The notes: generated by a model from the letters alone, not told the origin. 64,000 nt of DNA from Paenibacillus amylolyticus (GCF_003719335.1 NZ_RIAS01000001.1:806001-870000); one strand, 5' to 3'; counted from the first letter of the stretch, positions 37,214-46,856 are shown. Numbers and translations are program-made.

Positions 37214-38119
37214 ATGGAATATAAAGTCGAGGTTGATTTCTCTCCGATGTACGAGTGCGTAAACAGCCTGATTGCTTTTACGAACAAACAAAATCATAAT
37301 GCCCTTGACGCGGGGAAATCTTGGATTCGTGACGTCCAGCATCGTTTCACCCCAGCCAAGCTTCAACTGATGCGCGATATGATGAAAGCGACAGACCACT
37401 TTACTCTTGCACCTTACATTTGGACTTGTCCTGGAGAACGCTCGGTGAATGGGTTTATGGATTGGCTTGAGAGCCTGTCAACAGGAGAGTTATTCGACAT
37501 TGCATCCCAGTTTCACATGTCTGTGCCCTCTAATTTATCGTCACTTCGCAGCCAAACTTTAGAGGTGCTAAGAGAATGGAATAGCCAGTATTTCAGTCAA
37601 GTTCATTCAGTCATCATAGATGAGCTCATTCGCGAAGCAGAGGAAAGACGTGCCCTCCTTGATGGTACTAATGATAAAGAGGTGTATGAAGATGCAACAC
37701 AAGGCATGCGCATTTATCCCACCTCTAAGTTGAAAAAGATCATTATGATTCCCCAATACCATGCTCGTCCTTTTGTCACGTCAACCATCTTTGACGAGGT
37801 CATTTTCACGAATTACGCTTGTGACATCATGCCAACAGAACCGGGACGGCCTGATCCTAAATTGCTGCGTCTAACAAGAGCTTTGTCCGATGAGACGCGA
37901 TTAGTTATTTTACGTCTGCTTGCGGGTAAGCAACTATCCTTTTCCGAGATCGTCCGTAAAGTCAAGCTTTCGAAGAGCACAATACACTATCATCTGATTT
38001 TTCTGCGAGCTGCAGGTCTAGTTCTCGTTCACTATGATCACAAAAATACGGAATATAGCTTGCGGTTGGAGGCCTTGAATAAACTCCCTCAGCAGATCGA
38101 CGACTATTTTCATAACTAA
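37214..38119 (+). CDS. ArsR-type winged-helix regulator with an N-terminal ligand-like domain
   Basis: 301 residues, with TAGGAGG 9 bases before the ATG. The C-terminal 75 residues form an ArsR winged helix (LSDETRLVILRLLAGKQLSF, then SEIVRKVKLSKSTIHYHLIF). The first 220 residues are a larger helical and beta domain typical of the DUF5937-like ArsR subgroup; no metal-binding Cys cluster is seen, so a small organic ligand is more likely than a metal. It is followed 64 bases later by an MFS exporter, forming a regulator-exporter pair. Confidence 0.88.
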   Translation: MEYKVEVDFSPMYECVNSLIAFTNKQNHNALDAGKSWIRDVQHRFTPAKLQLMRDMMKATDHFTLAPYIWTCPGERSVNGFMDWLESLSTGELFDIASQFHMSVPSNLSSLRSQTLEVLREWNSQYFSQVHSVIIDELIREAEERRALLDGTNDKEVYEDATQGMRIYPTSKLKKIIMIPQYHARPFVTSTIFDEVIFTNYACDIMPTEPGRPDPKLLRLTRALSDETRLVILRLLAGKQLSFSEIVRKVKLSKSTIHYHLIFLRAAGLVLVHYDHKNTEYSLRLEALNKLPQQIDDYFHN

Positions 38120-38183
38120 GCATTCTCCATTTCATTTGTTTCGTGCTTACTAAGCTCTATTTGACATCTACGGAGGAATTTTC

Positions 38184-39419
38184 ATGCTGAAGCGAAGTTA
38201 CTACTATTTATTAGCCACGGTTACTCTAAGCTCCTTCGGAGACGTTTTTGGTCTCTTGGCCATGGAATGGATCGTTTATGAATTAACAGCTTCCAAACTG
38301 GCTATGGGTGCTATGGCACTATGTTTCAGTATTTCTGAGGTTTTATTCCGCCTGCTTGGGTCACCATTATCCGATCGGCTGAACCGTGGGAAATTCATGA
38401 GCGGACTTGTAGTCATTAGACTAGCAGCTCTTCTGATTCCATTGACCATGAGTATTGCTGGCCACCTGCACATCTGGCATCTCTTCATAGCAGCAGCACT
38501 TAGCGGTGCCTGTTCTGCACTGTTTATGCCAACAGCCATGGCTGTGATTCCTGGTGTAGTAGACAAGCATCAATTGATACGCTCTTTCGCTGTAATCGAT
38601 GGCGCCCGTAATGCTTCTGCCTTGATCGGCCCCGCTTTGGCTGGAGCTCTGATCGCACTTGCAGGTTCCTTACCCACATTGGGCGTCAATGCTGCCTGTT
38701 ACCTTTTAGCATTAACTGCCCTGCTCTATATGCCTACGATCCATCAACAAGCCGTTTCTAACGTTACATTTTCATTTAAAAAATATATCCAAGATATTGG
38801 CGAAGCTTGCTCCTTCTATCGAAAGTTCCCCGCAATGTTAACCATCATGGTCATGGTTTCCATAAGTAATATGTCTTCTATAGCTGTCTGGACGATGATG
38901 ATCCCTTTTGTGCGTGAAGTGCTACATAAAAATGCTGCGACGATGGGTACCTTGACCTCAGCTTCTGCATTCGGAACCCTCGGCGGGTTACTGATCATAT
39001 CCAAGCTAGGTGAGTTTAAAAAGAGAAGAGTCGTTATGCTTTGCAGTTTAGCTACGATTGGGCTCAGCTACGTTTTACTCGGGGCATTTCCCAGTTATCC
39101 ATTTGCACTTCTTATTTTATGTATCGCTGGGGCAGCTGGACCTTTTTTTGGTGTGCTTAGTTCCTCACTCCATGGCACACTTGTACCTGTCTCGCTCCAA
39201 GGTAGGGTGAATTCAATTCGCTTCTTGATCGGCGGGGGGTTACAGCCTGTGGGTGCTTTTGCAGGTGCAGCAATAGCAGAGAGATTCGGAATCCCCACGC
39301 TATTGCTAACGATTGGATTGCTTCCTATATTCTGCTCCATAGCCGCATCCTTCCTGCCGAATCTGAAATTTTTGGATGGAGATTTATCAAAACTCAAGAA
39401 AGAAGAGTCATTCTCATGA
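38184..39419 (+). CDS. MFS transporter, probable drug or metabolite exporter
   Basis: 411 residues, with GGAGGAA before the ATG. It has about twelve membrane helices. The loop after helix 2 reads GSPLSDRLNRGK, the MFS A motif. The N-terminus (LSSFGDVFGLLAMEWIVYEL) and the middle (VIDGARNASALIGPALAGAL) match MFS_3/Enterobactin-exporter-like permeases. It pairs with the ArsR-type regulator, suggesting inducible export of an inhibitory compound. Substrate unknown. Confidence 0.88.
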   Translation: MLKRSYYYLLATVTLSSFGDVFGLLAMEWIVYELTASKLAMGAMALCFSISEVLFRLLGSPLSDRLNRGKFMSGLVVIRLAALLIPLTMSIAGHLHIWHLFIAAALSGACSALFMPTAMAVIPGVVDKHQLIRSFAVIDGARNASALIGPALAGALIALAGSLPTLGVNAACYLLALTALLYMPTIHQQAVSNVTFSFKKYIQDIGEACSFYRKFPAMLTIMVMVSISNMSSIAVWTMMIPFVREVLHKNAATMGTLTSASAFGTLGGLLIISKLGEFKKRRVVMLCSLATIGLSYVLLGAFPSYPFALLILCIAGAAGPFFGVLSSSLHGTLVPVSLQGRVNSIRFLIGGGLQPVGAFAGAAIAERFGIPTLLLTIGLLPIFCSIAASFLPNLKFLDGDLSKLKKEESFS

Positions 39420-39510
39420 ATTAAATAAAGTAGGTCGTATGACCGCTATGGATCGGCTAATTTATACCTATTTACATATTTCCACTTATAAATTATGAGT
39501 GGCACAATCT

Positions 39511-39543
39511 GATGCAGGGATATATTCCTGCATCCTCTTTTCT
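39511..39543 (+). terminator. Terminator after the MFS exporter
   Basis: GATGCAGG pairs with CCTGCATC around a loop of eight bases, followed by CTCTTTTCTG. Confidence 0.75.
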
Positions 39544-39545
39544 GT

Positions 39546-39587
39546 AAAAAAAACATTGCCCCACCAGAGGTTTCTGATGAGACAATG
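39546..39587 (-). terminator. Terminator of the purine nucleoside phosphorylase gene
   Basis: ATTGTCTCATCAGA and its partner form a 14-base stem with three wobble pairs. On the minus strand it is followed by T8. It lies 39 bases past the stop codon, back to back with the exporter's terminator. Confidence 0.82.
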
Positions 39588-39625
39588 CCTGCGAATGGAT
39601 TCTACTAGTATAGCGCGATGCTGTA

Positions 39626-40444
39626 TTACATTTTTTGCAAAATGCCTTTAACCAAGCCAATAAAAGTTGTCTTCACTTTCGCGGCTACCTCAATAACTTC
39701 ATCATGGCTGAGCGGTTGATCCAGAATACCGCAAGCCATGTTTGTCAGACAGGAAATACCGAGCACCTTCATGCCGCCATGAATGGCAACAATCGCCTCA
39801 GGTACAGTAGACATCCCTACAGCGTCCGCGCCCATCGTGCGAATCATGCGAATCTCCGCAGGTGTTTCATAAGCTGGGCCACTCCACCACGCGTATACCC
39901 CTTGTTGCAGGCTTACATTTTGCTCTTCGGCAACCTGTAGTGCGATACTGCGCAATTCACGATTGTATACTTGAGACACATCCGGGAAGCGCACACCCAG
40001 ATCAGCATTATTTGGTCCAATCAGCGGATTGTTGCCAACCAGATTAATATGATCCGTAATCAGCATGAGCTGGCCTGGTTCAAAACTGGTGTTGACTGCA
40101 CCACAAGCGTTGGTGACGATCAGTTGTTCAACGCCCAGTGCCTTCATAATGCGAACCGGGAACGTTACTTCATCTAAGGTAAAACCTTCATAGTAGTGAA
40201 GGCGGCCTTTCATGGCTACAACTGTCTTCCCCATTAATTCTCCAATCACCAATTCATTGGCATGCCCGATAGCTTCGGATTGAGCAAAATATGGAATCTC
40301 TGTATAAGGGATCACTGTTGCATTCTCAATCTCGTCCGCAAGTGCTCCCAGTCCTGAACCCAGAATCATACCTACTACTGGCTTGGTGTTGATCCGGTTT
40401 AATATGTAATCGCGTGCTTCCTGAATGTGTGCTGATTGATGCAT
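39626..40444 (-). CDS. punA: Purine nucleoside phosphorylase, trimeric class
   Basis: 272 residues. It cleaves purine nucleosides with phosphate to base plus (deoxy)ribose-1-phosphate for salvage in the cytoplasm. Motifs: the phosphate loop GMILGSGLGALA, MKGRLHYYEGF with the phosphate-binding Arg and His, TNACGAVN, YETPAEIRM, GMSTVPE and the base-binding Asn in SCLTNMACGI. The stretch before YETPAE reads GVYAWWSGPA, where family members usually have GVY-A-x-x-x-GP-S/T, so the loop is somewhat divergent. Monocistronic with its own terminator. Confidence 0.95.
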   Translation of the reverse strand: MHQSAHIQEARDYILNRINTKPVVGMILGSGLGALADEIENATVIPYTEIPYFAQSEAIGHANELVIGELMGKTVVAMKGRLHYYEGFTLDEVTFPVRIMKALGVEQLIVTNACGAVNTSFEPGQLMLITDHINLVGNNPLIGPNNADLGVRFPDVSQVYNRELRSIALQVAEEQNVSLQQGVYAWWSGPAYETPAEIRMIRTMGADAVGMSTVPEAIVAIHGGMKVLGISCLTNMACGILDQPLSHDEVIEVAAKVKTTFIGLVKGILQKM

Positions 40445-40584
40445 AATAACGTCCTCCCGATCATCTGAATTGATATTACGTATATCCTATTTATAAGCAT
40501 TACTTATCAAGTGTAATGAACAAAGGCTCGGATGTAAATGGTTGTCCTCATTCTCTCCTCGATACACCGTTGTCACAAGCTTTG

Positions 40585-40992
40585 TTAGACTTTAACTCCA
40601 GACTGCAAAGCGCCAAAGTAAGGCTCCAATATCGTTTCGAAATAGTCTTCTTGCTCTTCAATCTGCTCAACATACGTCCATATTAAACGTTCTTCTGTGT
40701 CGATGTTTACTACCTCAAATTCCATCTGCCGAGAGGCCCATAAGGTAACCTGCCCCATAGCTATCTCCGATTCATGAACATATCCAATGAAAGGATCGGA
40801 AGTACACTTCTTCTCATCTTCAGGATTCTCTTTTCTCTCTTCCGTTGAGATCTGGAGCACCTGCAACTGCTCCTGTTTCCGTTGCATCCAGCATCGGAAT
40901 GAGTCAAGCGAAAGCGGTCGTGACAGCAATCCAGCACCTCCTCTCCAAAATTGTACACCAAATAGCCGATCCTCTGCCAGAACCGGCTCCAT
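40585..40992 (-). CDS. Conserved-looking small protein of unknown function
   Basis: 135 residues. No membrane segment or signal peptide. It is acidic and rich in Glu and Trp (MEFEVVNIDTEERLIWTYVE). No ribosome site stands before ATG 40992, but a possible small gene ends 11 bases upstream, so translational coupling may replace it. I do not recognise the family. Confidence 0.5.
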   Translation of the reverse strand: MEPVLAEDRLFGVQFWRGGAGLLSRPLSLDSFRCWMQRKQEQLQVLQISTEERKENPEDEKKCTSDPFIGYVHESEIAMGQVTLWASRQMEFEVVNIDTEERLIWTYVEQIEEQEDYFETILEPYFGALQSGVKV

Positions 40993-41003
40993 GGTACCGT
41001 ATG

Positions 41004-41126
41004 CTAATTTAGTGTGTGACTCTTCCTACTCTTGTACCAGTCCAACCCCATCATCAACATAAGCATCCAAAACGCAAATATTAGCGGCTTACCGATTGTT
41101 CCCTCTCCAAAAATAAAATAGGCCAT
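41004..41126 (-). CDS. Possible 40-residue membrane protein, perhaps a truncated remnant
   Basis: Starts at ATG 41126 and encodes MAYFIFGEGTIGKPLIFAFW followed by a hydrophobic run and the basic tail DWYKSRKSHTLN. The frame upstream of the ATG also reads plausibly for eight codons (VTFIGNFA) but ends at tandem stops. There is no ribosome site. It could be the end of a longer small membrane protein gene. It lies just before the 40992 gene. Confidence 0.35.
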   Translation of the reverse strand: MAYFIFGEGTIGKPLIFAFWMLMLMMGLDWYKSRKSHTLN

Positions 41127-41156
41127 CGCGAAATTCCCTATAAACGTAACGCATTA

Positions 41157-41343
41157 TTACGGATGCTTTCCATCTTTTTCAACTCCATCTTGAATTAGAT
41201 TTATGACCCTTGAGGATATATCGTTTCGGCTCGATCTTCATTCCATTGAATATGAACAGAGACAGGAAATTGCTGCAGATCTAGAAACTTAGCACCTATC
41301 GAATGCTTGACCGCTGACTCACAAGACCACGCCGTATTATTGA
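41157..41343 (-). pseudogene. Possible gene remnant with a frameshift
   Basis: One minus-strand frame reads SCESAVKHSIGAKFLDLQQF and PVSVHIQWNEDRAETI, then stops. A second frame picks up as SSRVINLIQDGVEKDGKHP before tandem stops at 41157. Composition is protein-like but there is no start codon or ribosome site. Weak evidence; it may be chance. Confidence 0.3.
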
Positions 41344-41411
41344 AAATTATAACATATACAGCAAATGATTAGATGTCTTTTTCTACTCATTTTTCCGTTA
41401 CCTACGTATAC

Positions 41412-41440
41412 CAAAAAAGCCGACCTCATTCGGCCGACTT
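41412..41440 (-). terminator. Weak terminator after the sugar importer operon
   Basis: GCCGA pairs with TCGGC and T6 follows on the minus strand. The stem is only five bases. It lies about 60-90 bases past the LplC-type stop. Confidence 0.5.
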
Positions 41441-41499
41441 CTTTAGATCCTACAATCATTCGCTTCCTAACGATGATAACTCATCGTTGCTGCTTCTTA

Positions 41500-42402
41500 C
41501 TATTCCTTCACACTACCCAGTTGCAATCCGTGTACAAAATACTTCTGCAAGAACGGATACACGACCAGGATTGGCAATGCTGCAACAATAGTGATCGCTG
41601 CCCGGATTGATATTGGCGTAACCATGTTACGCGCTTGCCCCATATTTGCTCCGCTGGATACCGCAGCACTGCTGTTGGTGTTCATAGAAGAGGACAGCAG
41701 TTTCATCAACTCGTACTGCAACGTACTCAGGTTTTGCTTGGATGAAGCATACAGGAACGTATCAAACCAAGAATTCCATTGCCCTACCGCAATGAACAAC
41801 GCGACAGTCGCAAGTACCGGCTGACAGAGTGGTAAAATGATCGACATAAACGTTCTGAAATCGCCCGCGCCGTCAATCTTGGCTGACTCAATCAGTCCTT
41901 CAGGCAACGTCTGGATATACGTCCGAATAACGATCATATTAAACGCACTGATCAGACCCGGAATGATGTATACCAAGAAGTTGTTAAGCAAGTGCAAATC
42001 TTTGATCAGGAAGTACGTTGGAATGAGACCTGCACTGAAATACATCGTCATTACAACGATAATCGTAATCGGTTTACGCAGAATATAGTCTTTGCGGCTG
42101 AGCGTATACGCCAACATGGAAGTGAGGAACAAGCTGAGCACAGTACCTAGTACAGTTCTGGCAACCGAGATCCCGAAAGCCGCGAATATGGTTCCACCCG
42201 CAAATACTGCTTTGTAGTTCTGGCTGGTCCACTCCCTCGGCCACAAGTAGATTCCGCCTCGAATCGTATCGTTACCCGCATTAAAAGAAATAGCCAGTGT
42301 GTTCAAAAATGGATACAAGGTCACTACTGCAATAAAGATCATCAGCAAGCCGTTAAATGTGTGGAAGACAATCGGCTCAACTCGAGATTTGTTTATTCCC
42401 AT
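41500..42402 (-). CDS. Carbohydrate ABC transporter permease, LplC/YtcP type
   Basis: 300 residues, six membrane helices. The cytoplasmic EAA loop is ESAKIDGAGDFRTFMSIILP and the N-terminus (VVTLYPFLNTLAISFN) is typical of the CUT1 LplC group. It pairs with the LplB-type permease 13 bases upstream. No ATPase gene lies in the locus, as usual for CUT1 importers that share an MsmX-type ATPase. The neighbouring GH10 xylanase points to xylo-oligosaccharides (or aldouronates) as substrate, which is inference. Confidence 0.95.
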   Translation of the reverse strand: MGINKSRVEPIVFHTFNGLLMIFIAVVTLYPFLNTLAISFNAGNDTIRGGIYLWPREWTSQNYKAVFAGGTIFAAFGISVARTVLGTVLSLFLTSMLAYTLSRKDYILRKPITIIVVMTMYFSAGLIPTYFLIKDLHLLNNFLVYIIPGLISAFNMIVIRTYIQTLPEGLIESAKIDGAGDFRTFMSIILPLCQPVLATVALFIAVGQWNSWFDTFLYASSKQNLSTLQYELMKLLSSSMNTNSSAAVSSGANMGQARNMVTPISIRAAITIVAALPILVVYPFLQKYFVHGLQLGSVKE

Positions 42403-42415
42403 CGATGTGTCCTCC

Positions 42416-43381
42416 TCATATTAATCGGTCTTCGCCGAATCGTTTGGATATTGAGTTAGCTGCAAATATCAGGGTGATACTGACGACGGTTTTGAATATA
42501 CCGGCTGCGGTAGCAAGTGAATAGTTACCGATCTGTAGCCCGTATTTCAAGACAAAGATGTCAATGGTCTGAGACCAGTCAACAACTACACCATTTCCAA
42601 GCAAGTACTGTACTTCGAATCCGGCTTCCAGAATCCATCCCATATTCATAATCAACAAGATAATGACGATGGACTTGATGCCGGGCAACGTAACATACAA
42701 CATTTTTTTATACCGGTTAGCTCCATCAATCTCAGCCGCTTCATAGAGTGAAGGGTCAATGGAAGTGATCGCCGCCAGATAGATGATTGCATTCCAGCCG
42801 ACTTCTTTCCATACGTGTGATGCACCGACAATACCCCAGAAATACTCTGGAACGCTGAGCCACATAATGGGTTCTTTAATGAATCCGAGCTTCATCAGCA
42901 CCACGTTCACAATCCCGCCATCAACAGATAACGAACTGGCTACAATGCCCGTAACGATGATCCATGACAGGAAGTGAGGCAGATATGAGATCGTTTGAAT
43001 CGTGCGCTTGTACAGCTTGTGTTTGATTTCATTCAGCAAAATCGCAAAAACAATGGCTGTCACAAAGCCAAGAATCATGTTAATTAAACTCATCGCGATC
43101 GTATTGCGAAGCACGTTCAGAAACGCGTCGTCCGTAAGCAGAAACTTGAAGTGCTTAAGTCCGACCCACTCCTGCTGCGAGAATTTCTTCGCTGGACTGT
43201 AATTTTGGAACGCCATAACCCAGCCCCAGATCGGATAATACGAGAAAACCAAAATATAAGCGACGATGGGCAGAGACATAAACATCAGTTGTTTTTGACT
43301 GCGCAGGCGCTTCATCAGAGGCGTCTTGGTCACAACGGTTGGAGCAGATTTTTCCTGTATGGCTCCTGGCGTATTCGCCAT
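42416..43381 (-). CDS. Carbohydrate ABC transporter permease, LplB type
   Basis: 321 residues, six membrane helices. The EAA loop reads EAAEIDGANRYKKMLYVTLP and the N-terminal segment FSYYPIWGWVMAFQNYSPAK is characteristic of LplB/YteP permeases of the CUT1 family. Positioned between the solute-binding protein and the LplC-type permease. Confidence 0.95.
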   Translation of the reverse strand: MANTPGAIQEKSAPTVVTKTPLMKRLRSQKQLMFMSLPIVAYILVFSYYPIWGWVMAFQNYSPAKKFSQQEWVGLKHFKFLLTDDAFLNVLRNTIAMSLINMILGFVTAIVFAILLNEIKHKLYKRTIQTISYLPHFLSWIIVTGIVASSLSVDGGIVNVVLMKLGFIKEPIMWLSVPEYFWGIVGASHVWKEVGWNAIIYLAAITSIDPSLYEAAEIDGANRYKKMLYVTLPGIKSIVIILLIMNMGWILEAGFEVQYLLGNGVVVDWSQTIDIFVLKYGLQIGNYSLATAAGIFKTVVSITLIFAANSISKRFGEDRLI

Positions 43382-43501
43382 CTTTCACTCCTCCTATCAA
43401 CGTACAGCGGATTTTGAGGATAAATTGTTCGGAAGGGCACAGGGCATGATTTATATTCATGTACCTGACACCTTCCGAGCCAATCTAACAACCGCTTTTA
43501 T

Positions 43502-45160
43502 TTATTTCACGGTCCAGTTCTGAATCCGCCATAGTAATTGCTCATTGATTCGGTCTTCATACGCTTTCACGTTGATTTTCTTGTAAGCGTCCACATACTC
43601 GCTCCAGATCGAATCAAATTGATCTGCATTGGACATGATTGCTTTAGGCAAGTACTTCAGCGACGTATCGGTCATTTGTTTGTTGGCTACCGAAGCATCT
43701 GAACCTTCTTTCAAGTCCACTTGCCACGCTGGATAATACACTGGGTTTTCAGGTGCAGGAGAGAAGAAATCACTCCATGTTTTGAAACCGTATGCATCCA
43801 GCAATTCTTTATCCTCCGGCTTCAAGCTATCGTAGAATTCCTCAGGCTGGTTTAGCGCTCCTACAGCATTACCGTCCTCAAAAGTTCCCTCCAGCTTCGG
43901 TGATGCTTTGTAGAAACCTTCCGCTTTGTTAGCCAGTTTCCATGCCGGGTCGTCCTGTTGAAGACGTTGTTCAGGTGTACGATAGAATCTGCCTTTATCG
44001 TTAACCATGTAGTCTACGCCCTCTTCACCCCAGGACAGCAACTTTTGATACTTTTCATCCATCAACTTATCCAGGAATTTCAGAATTGCAACAGGATCTT
44101 TAGCATCTTTACTGATACCAAAACCGTTGTTCAAGTTAATTACCGGACGATCCAGGTAATGATCCTTGATGCTTGTGTCATAAACCAGCGGGAAGCCAAC
44201 ATATGTTTGAGCAATTTTGTTCTGAGCTACAAGCGGGTCCTCCCCTTGCTGGAAGTTCCAGTGCTGATCAAACATGCCGATAACACGGCCCGAAGAAATT
44301 TTCGCCAAATACTGGTCGTAGTTCTGAACGAAGGCTTCTTTATCGAGCAGTCCATCGTTATAGAGACTGTTCAGCTCTTTATAGTATCGTTTTGAAATGT
44401 CTTTATCCGCGAATACGGTTGCAACACCTTTGTCATCTACAACAACACCACCATCATTTGGATGACCGGTCAAGTGCTCTGGCGGATTGAGCAGAGGGAA
44501 TGTTCTCCAGTCAGAAGCCAGTGTTGTGAAACCAATGGTTGGTTGACCATCCGATGTCGTCGGGTGCTTAGCCGCATAATCACGAATCAGCTTCATGTAC
44601 TCATCAAGTGTTTTCGGTGTTGGATATCCGGCTTCTTTCAGCACCTGCTTTTGAATCCAGAACGCAGGTCCGGAATAATAGTTACTAATGAATTCACCAG
44701 TATATACACCGTAGTTAGGCAACCAGTAAATATGCCCATCACTGGAATCTTTCATCCGTTCCCAATCTTTTGCATAATGCTTTTTAAGGTTTGGTGCATG
44801 TTCCTCGATCAGATCTTCCAGCGGGATCACCGCACCAGCCGCAACCAATTTGGTATCTGCCGTGATCAGATCCGGGTAATCTCCACCCGCAATCATAACC
44901 CCCAGCTTCTGTTGCAGGTCACCGACCAGAAACTCCATGTTTAGTTTGACACCCAGCTCTTCTTCAATCCTTTTGTATATCCGGTTATCCGCTGCCGGTG
45001 CCTGATTCGGCTCACTAATAAATGCCGAGATGTTTAATATTTCCTTACCATCGGGTGTCGTCGTTTTGGCTTCTTCTCCACTGCATCCTGCCAGTGCCAG
45101 AGTTAATGCCATAACAAGAGAAACGGAACCCCAAAGTTTCTTTTTCTTCAATCCCCCCAT
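43502..45160 (-). CDS. Extracellular solute-binding lipoprotein, LplA type
   Basis: 552 residues from ATG 45160, which follows AAGGAGGCGCAATAC. The lipoprotein signal is LVMALTLALAGC with Cys26. The mature part is a CUT1 periplasmic-binding-protein fold (LNMEFLVGDLQQKLGVMIAG, GGDYPDLITAD, and DAYKKINVKAYEDRINEQLL at the C-terminus). It catches oligosaccharides for the two permeases downstream. A cre-like site and a weak promoter lie just upstream. Confidence 0.94.
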   Translation of the reverse strand: MGGLKKKKLWGSVSLVMALTLALAGCSGEEAKTTTPDGKEILNISAFISEPNQAPAADNRIYKRIEEELGVKLNMEFLVGDLQQKLGVMIAGGDYPDLITADTKLVAAGAVIPLEDLIEEHAPNLKKHYAKDWERMKDSSDGHIYWLPNYGVYTGEFISNYYSGPAFWIQKQVLKEAGYPTPKTLDEYMKLIRDYAAKHPTTSDGQPTIGFTTLASDWRTFPLLNPPEHLTGHPNDGGVVVDDKGVATVFADKDISKRYYKELNSLYNDGLLDKEAFVQNYDQYLAKISSGRVIGMFDQHWNFQQGEDPLVAQNKIAQTYVGFPLVYDTSIKDHYLDRPVINLNNGFGISKDAKDPVAILKFLDKLMDEKYQKLLSWGEEGVDYMVNDKGRFYRTPEQRLQQDDPAWKLANKAEGFYKASPKLEGTFEDGNAVGALNQPEEFYDSLKPEDKELLDAYGFKTWSDFFSPAPENPVYYPAWQVDLKEGSDASVANKQMTDTSLKYLPKAIMSNADQFDSIWSEYVDAYKKINVKAYEDRINEQLLWRIQNWTVK

Positions 45161-45200
45161 GTATTGCGCCTCCTTGGAAGTGGTTTTCCTTACTGATTTC

Positions 45201-45227
45201 ATTATGAAGAAATGTATGCGGTTTCAA
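45201..45227 (-). promoter_or_regulatory. Candidate promoter with cre site before the solute-binding protein gene
   Basis: On the minus strand, TTGAAA (45227-45222), 15 bases, then CATAAT (45206-45201). Overlapping the -35, TGAAACCGCATACA (45226-45213) matches the CcpA catabolite-response consensus with one mismatch. Expected effect: repression by preferred sugars. Confidence 0.42.
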
Positions 45228-45264
45228 AATAAACAGATTTAAGCATCTCCCCCCCTTAATTGCA

Positions 45265-45293
45265 GGAGGTCTTGAACCGGCTTATACCTCCTT
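45265..45293 (-). other. Hairpin after the AraC-type regulator gene
   Basis: AGGAGGT pairs with ACCTCCT around a loop of 15 bases, just past the stop at 45303 and without a T run. It could attenuate read-through into the importer genes. Confidence 0.35.
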
Positions 45294-45302
45294 ATGTGTG
45301 CT

Positions 45303-46856
45303 CTACTTAGCATGCTTAAGGCGATACTCAGCCGGTTTCATCCCTGTTCTACGCTCAAATTGTTTTAGGAAATGCTGGTAGCTCTTATAACCAAGCTGCT
45401 CTGCAATCGCACATGAAGCATCGTCGGAATCTCTTAGCAGTCTCATCGCTTCCTCTATCCTTAGATCATGCACCATATCGAGAACACCCTTGCCATATTT
45501 GCGCATAAAAGATTGGCCCAGATGAACAGGATGCATGAAGAATCGTTCGGCAAGCTCCTTAATGGTAAACGTCTCTCTAAAATGCTCTTGCAAATACTCA
45601 GCTACCATCGCCTGTGTTCCGCCGAGCTGTTTTTGACGAAGAGATGATGCCGCAGCTTGACACTTCAGGCAAAAATTTTCCAGCATACTCGCTGATTTTT
45701 CGATGTTCCAGCGGTACCGGTCATCAGAATCAAAGGCTGTATCTAGCAACATATCCTTCGTTTCTCCTCCAAGCTCCTTGCATAGAGAAAAACCACGGAA
45801 TAAAATCTGGGTCATGAATATGTGTACGAATTCAGGTGCAGCCTTGTTCATTACAAATTGATGGAATGCCTCTCTAATCGACAGACTGAGCTGTTCTGGC
45901 GAACCGTTCTCCAGGTGCTCCATAATGAGATCCACTTCACGGAGAGATTCGGGATTAAACCTCAGTCGTTGTTCCTGAATATCTTCGGCGAATAGCAAAT
46001 TCCCCTGGTGCAGAAACAAAAAACGCTCCGTCTCGACAGCCATACTTCTGGAAAGAGATAAAGCTTCCGGTTGCTGCACAGGTAAACCGACGGCAAACTG
46101 AACTCCGTCTGGAATAACTTCATTTAAGTCAGACAACAACCTTTCCGCAAAATCCCGATGGCCTTTTCCCTGCCATGATTCTGGCCCTGAAGAACCTTCA
46201 CCCCATACAATGCCGCAGGTATCCAGTTCATTTTCCACCACATAACAGCACGGTTCACGGCTTACGGTCTCATGAATCATCGAGCGAATCTGACCAGAAT
46301 CAGCACGCTGAAATCTTACTTTCACATACGTCCACCTCTGAGCTTGTTCATACAAATGAGCGATATCGTGAGCCATCTGTTCTGCATCATCAACTTCCTG
46401 TCCGGTGACCAGTACAGCCAAAACATGCCGGGTTTCCTGCACTTTGGCCTGTTCACGAACACTCGCGCGCAGTTGCTTCTCCTTCAACTCCTGCGCCAGT
46501 CGCGCCAGCATATCGTCCGCTTCCAACGTATCCACAGGTTTGGTTAAATAATTGCTTACGCCAAGACGAATGGCCTGCCTTGCGTAATTGAAATCGCTGT
46601 AACCACTTGTAATGACAAACATTGTGGAATCATGCCCCAGACGACGTGCCTCTTCAATCAATTCGAGCCCGTTCATCGCTGGCATATGAATATCCGTGAC
46701 AACCAGATCAGGTTTACTCGTACGGATCGCTTCGACTGCCTCTTCTCCATTGGTGCACACACCGTTAATTTCAAACCCGAATTTTCGCCAATCAATTAAC
46801 AACTGCAAGCCTTCAATCGCAAACGGCTCATCATCCACCAATAGTACTTTATACAT
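45303..46856 (-). CDS. YesN-type response regulator with AraC output
   Basis: 517 residues. The receiver domain has D8/D9 and phospho-acceptor D55 (DLVVTDIHMPAMNG), the switch Thr/Ser in FVITSGYSDF and Lys in YLTKPV. A middle domain of about 250 residues is followed by a C-terminal AraC double helix-turn-helix (FTIKELAERFFMHPVHLGQS, CAIAEQLGYKSYQHFLKQFE). It lies 25 bases after the kinase gene and is one of two response regulators around it; it probably activates the importer genes downstream. Confidence 0.94.
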   Translation of the reverse strand: MYKVLLVDDEPFAIEGLQLLIDWRKFGFEINGVCTNGEEAVEAIRTSKPDLVVTDIHMPAMNGLELIEEARRLGHDSTMFVITSGYSDFNYARQAIRLGVSNYLTKPVDTLEADDMLARLAQELKEKQLRASVREQAKVQETRHVLAVLVTGQEVDDAEQMAHDIAHLYEQAQRWTYVKVRFQRADSGQIRSMIHETVSREPCCYVVENELDTCGIVWGEGSSGPESWQGKGHRDFAERLLSDLNEVIPDGVQFAVGLPVQQPEALSLSRSMAVETERFLFLHQGNLLFAEDIQEQRLRFNPESLREVDLIMEHLENGSPEQLSLSIREAFHQFVMNKAAPEFVHIFMTQILFRGFSLCKELGGETKDMLLDTAFDSDDRYRWNIEKSASMLENFCLKCQAAASSLRQKQLGGTQAMVAEYLQEHFRETFTIKELAERFFMHPVHLGQSFMRKYGKGVLDMVHDLRIEEAMRLLRDSDDASCAIAEQLGYKSYQHFLKQFERRTGMKPAEYRLKHAK

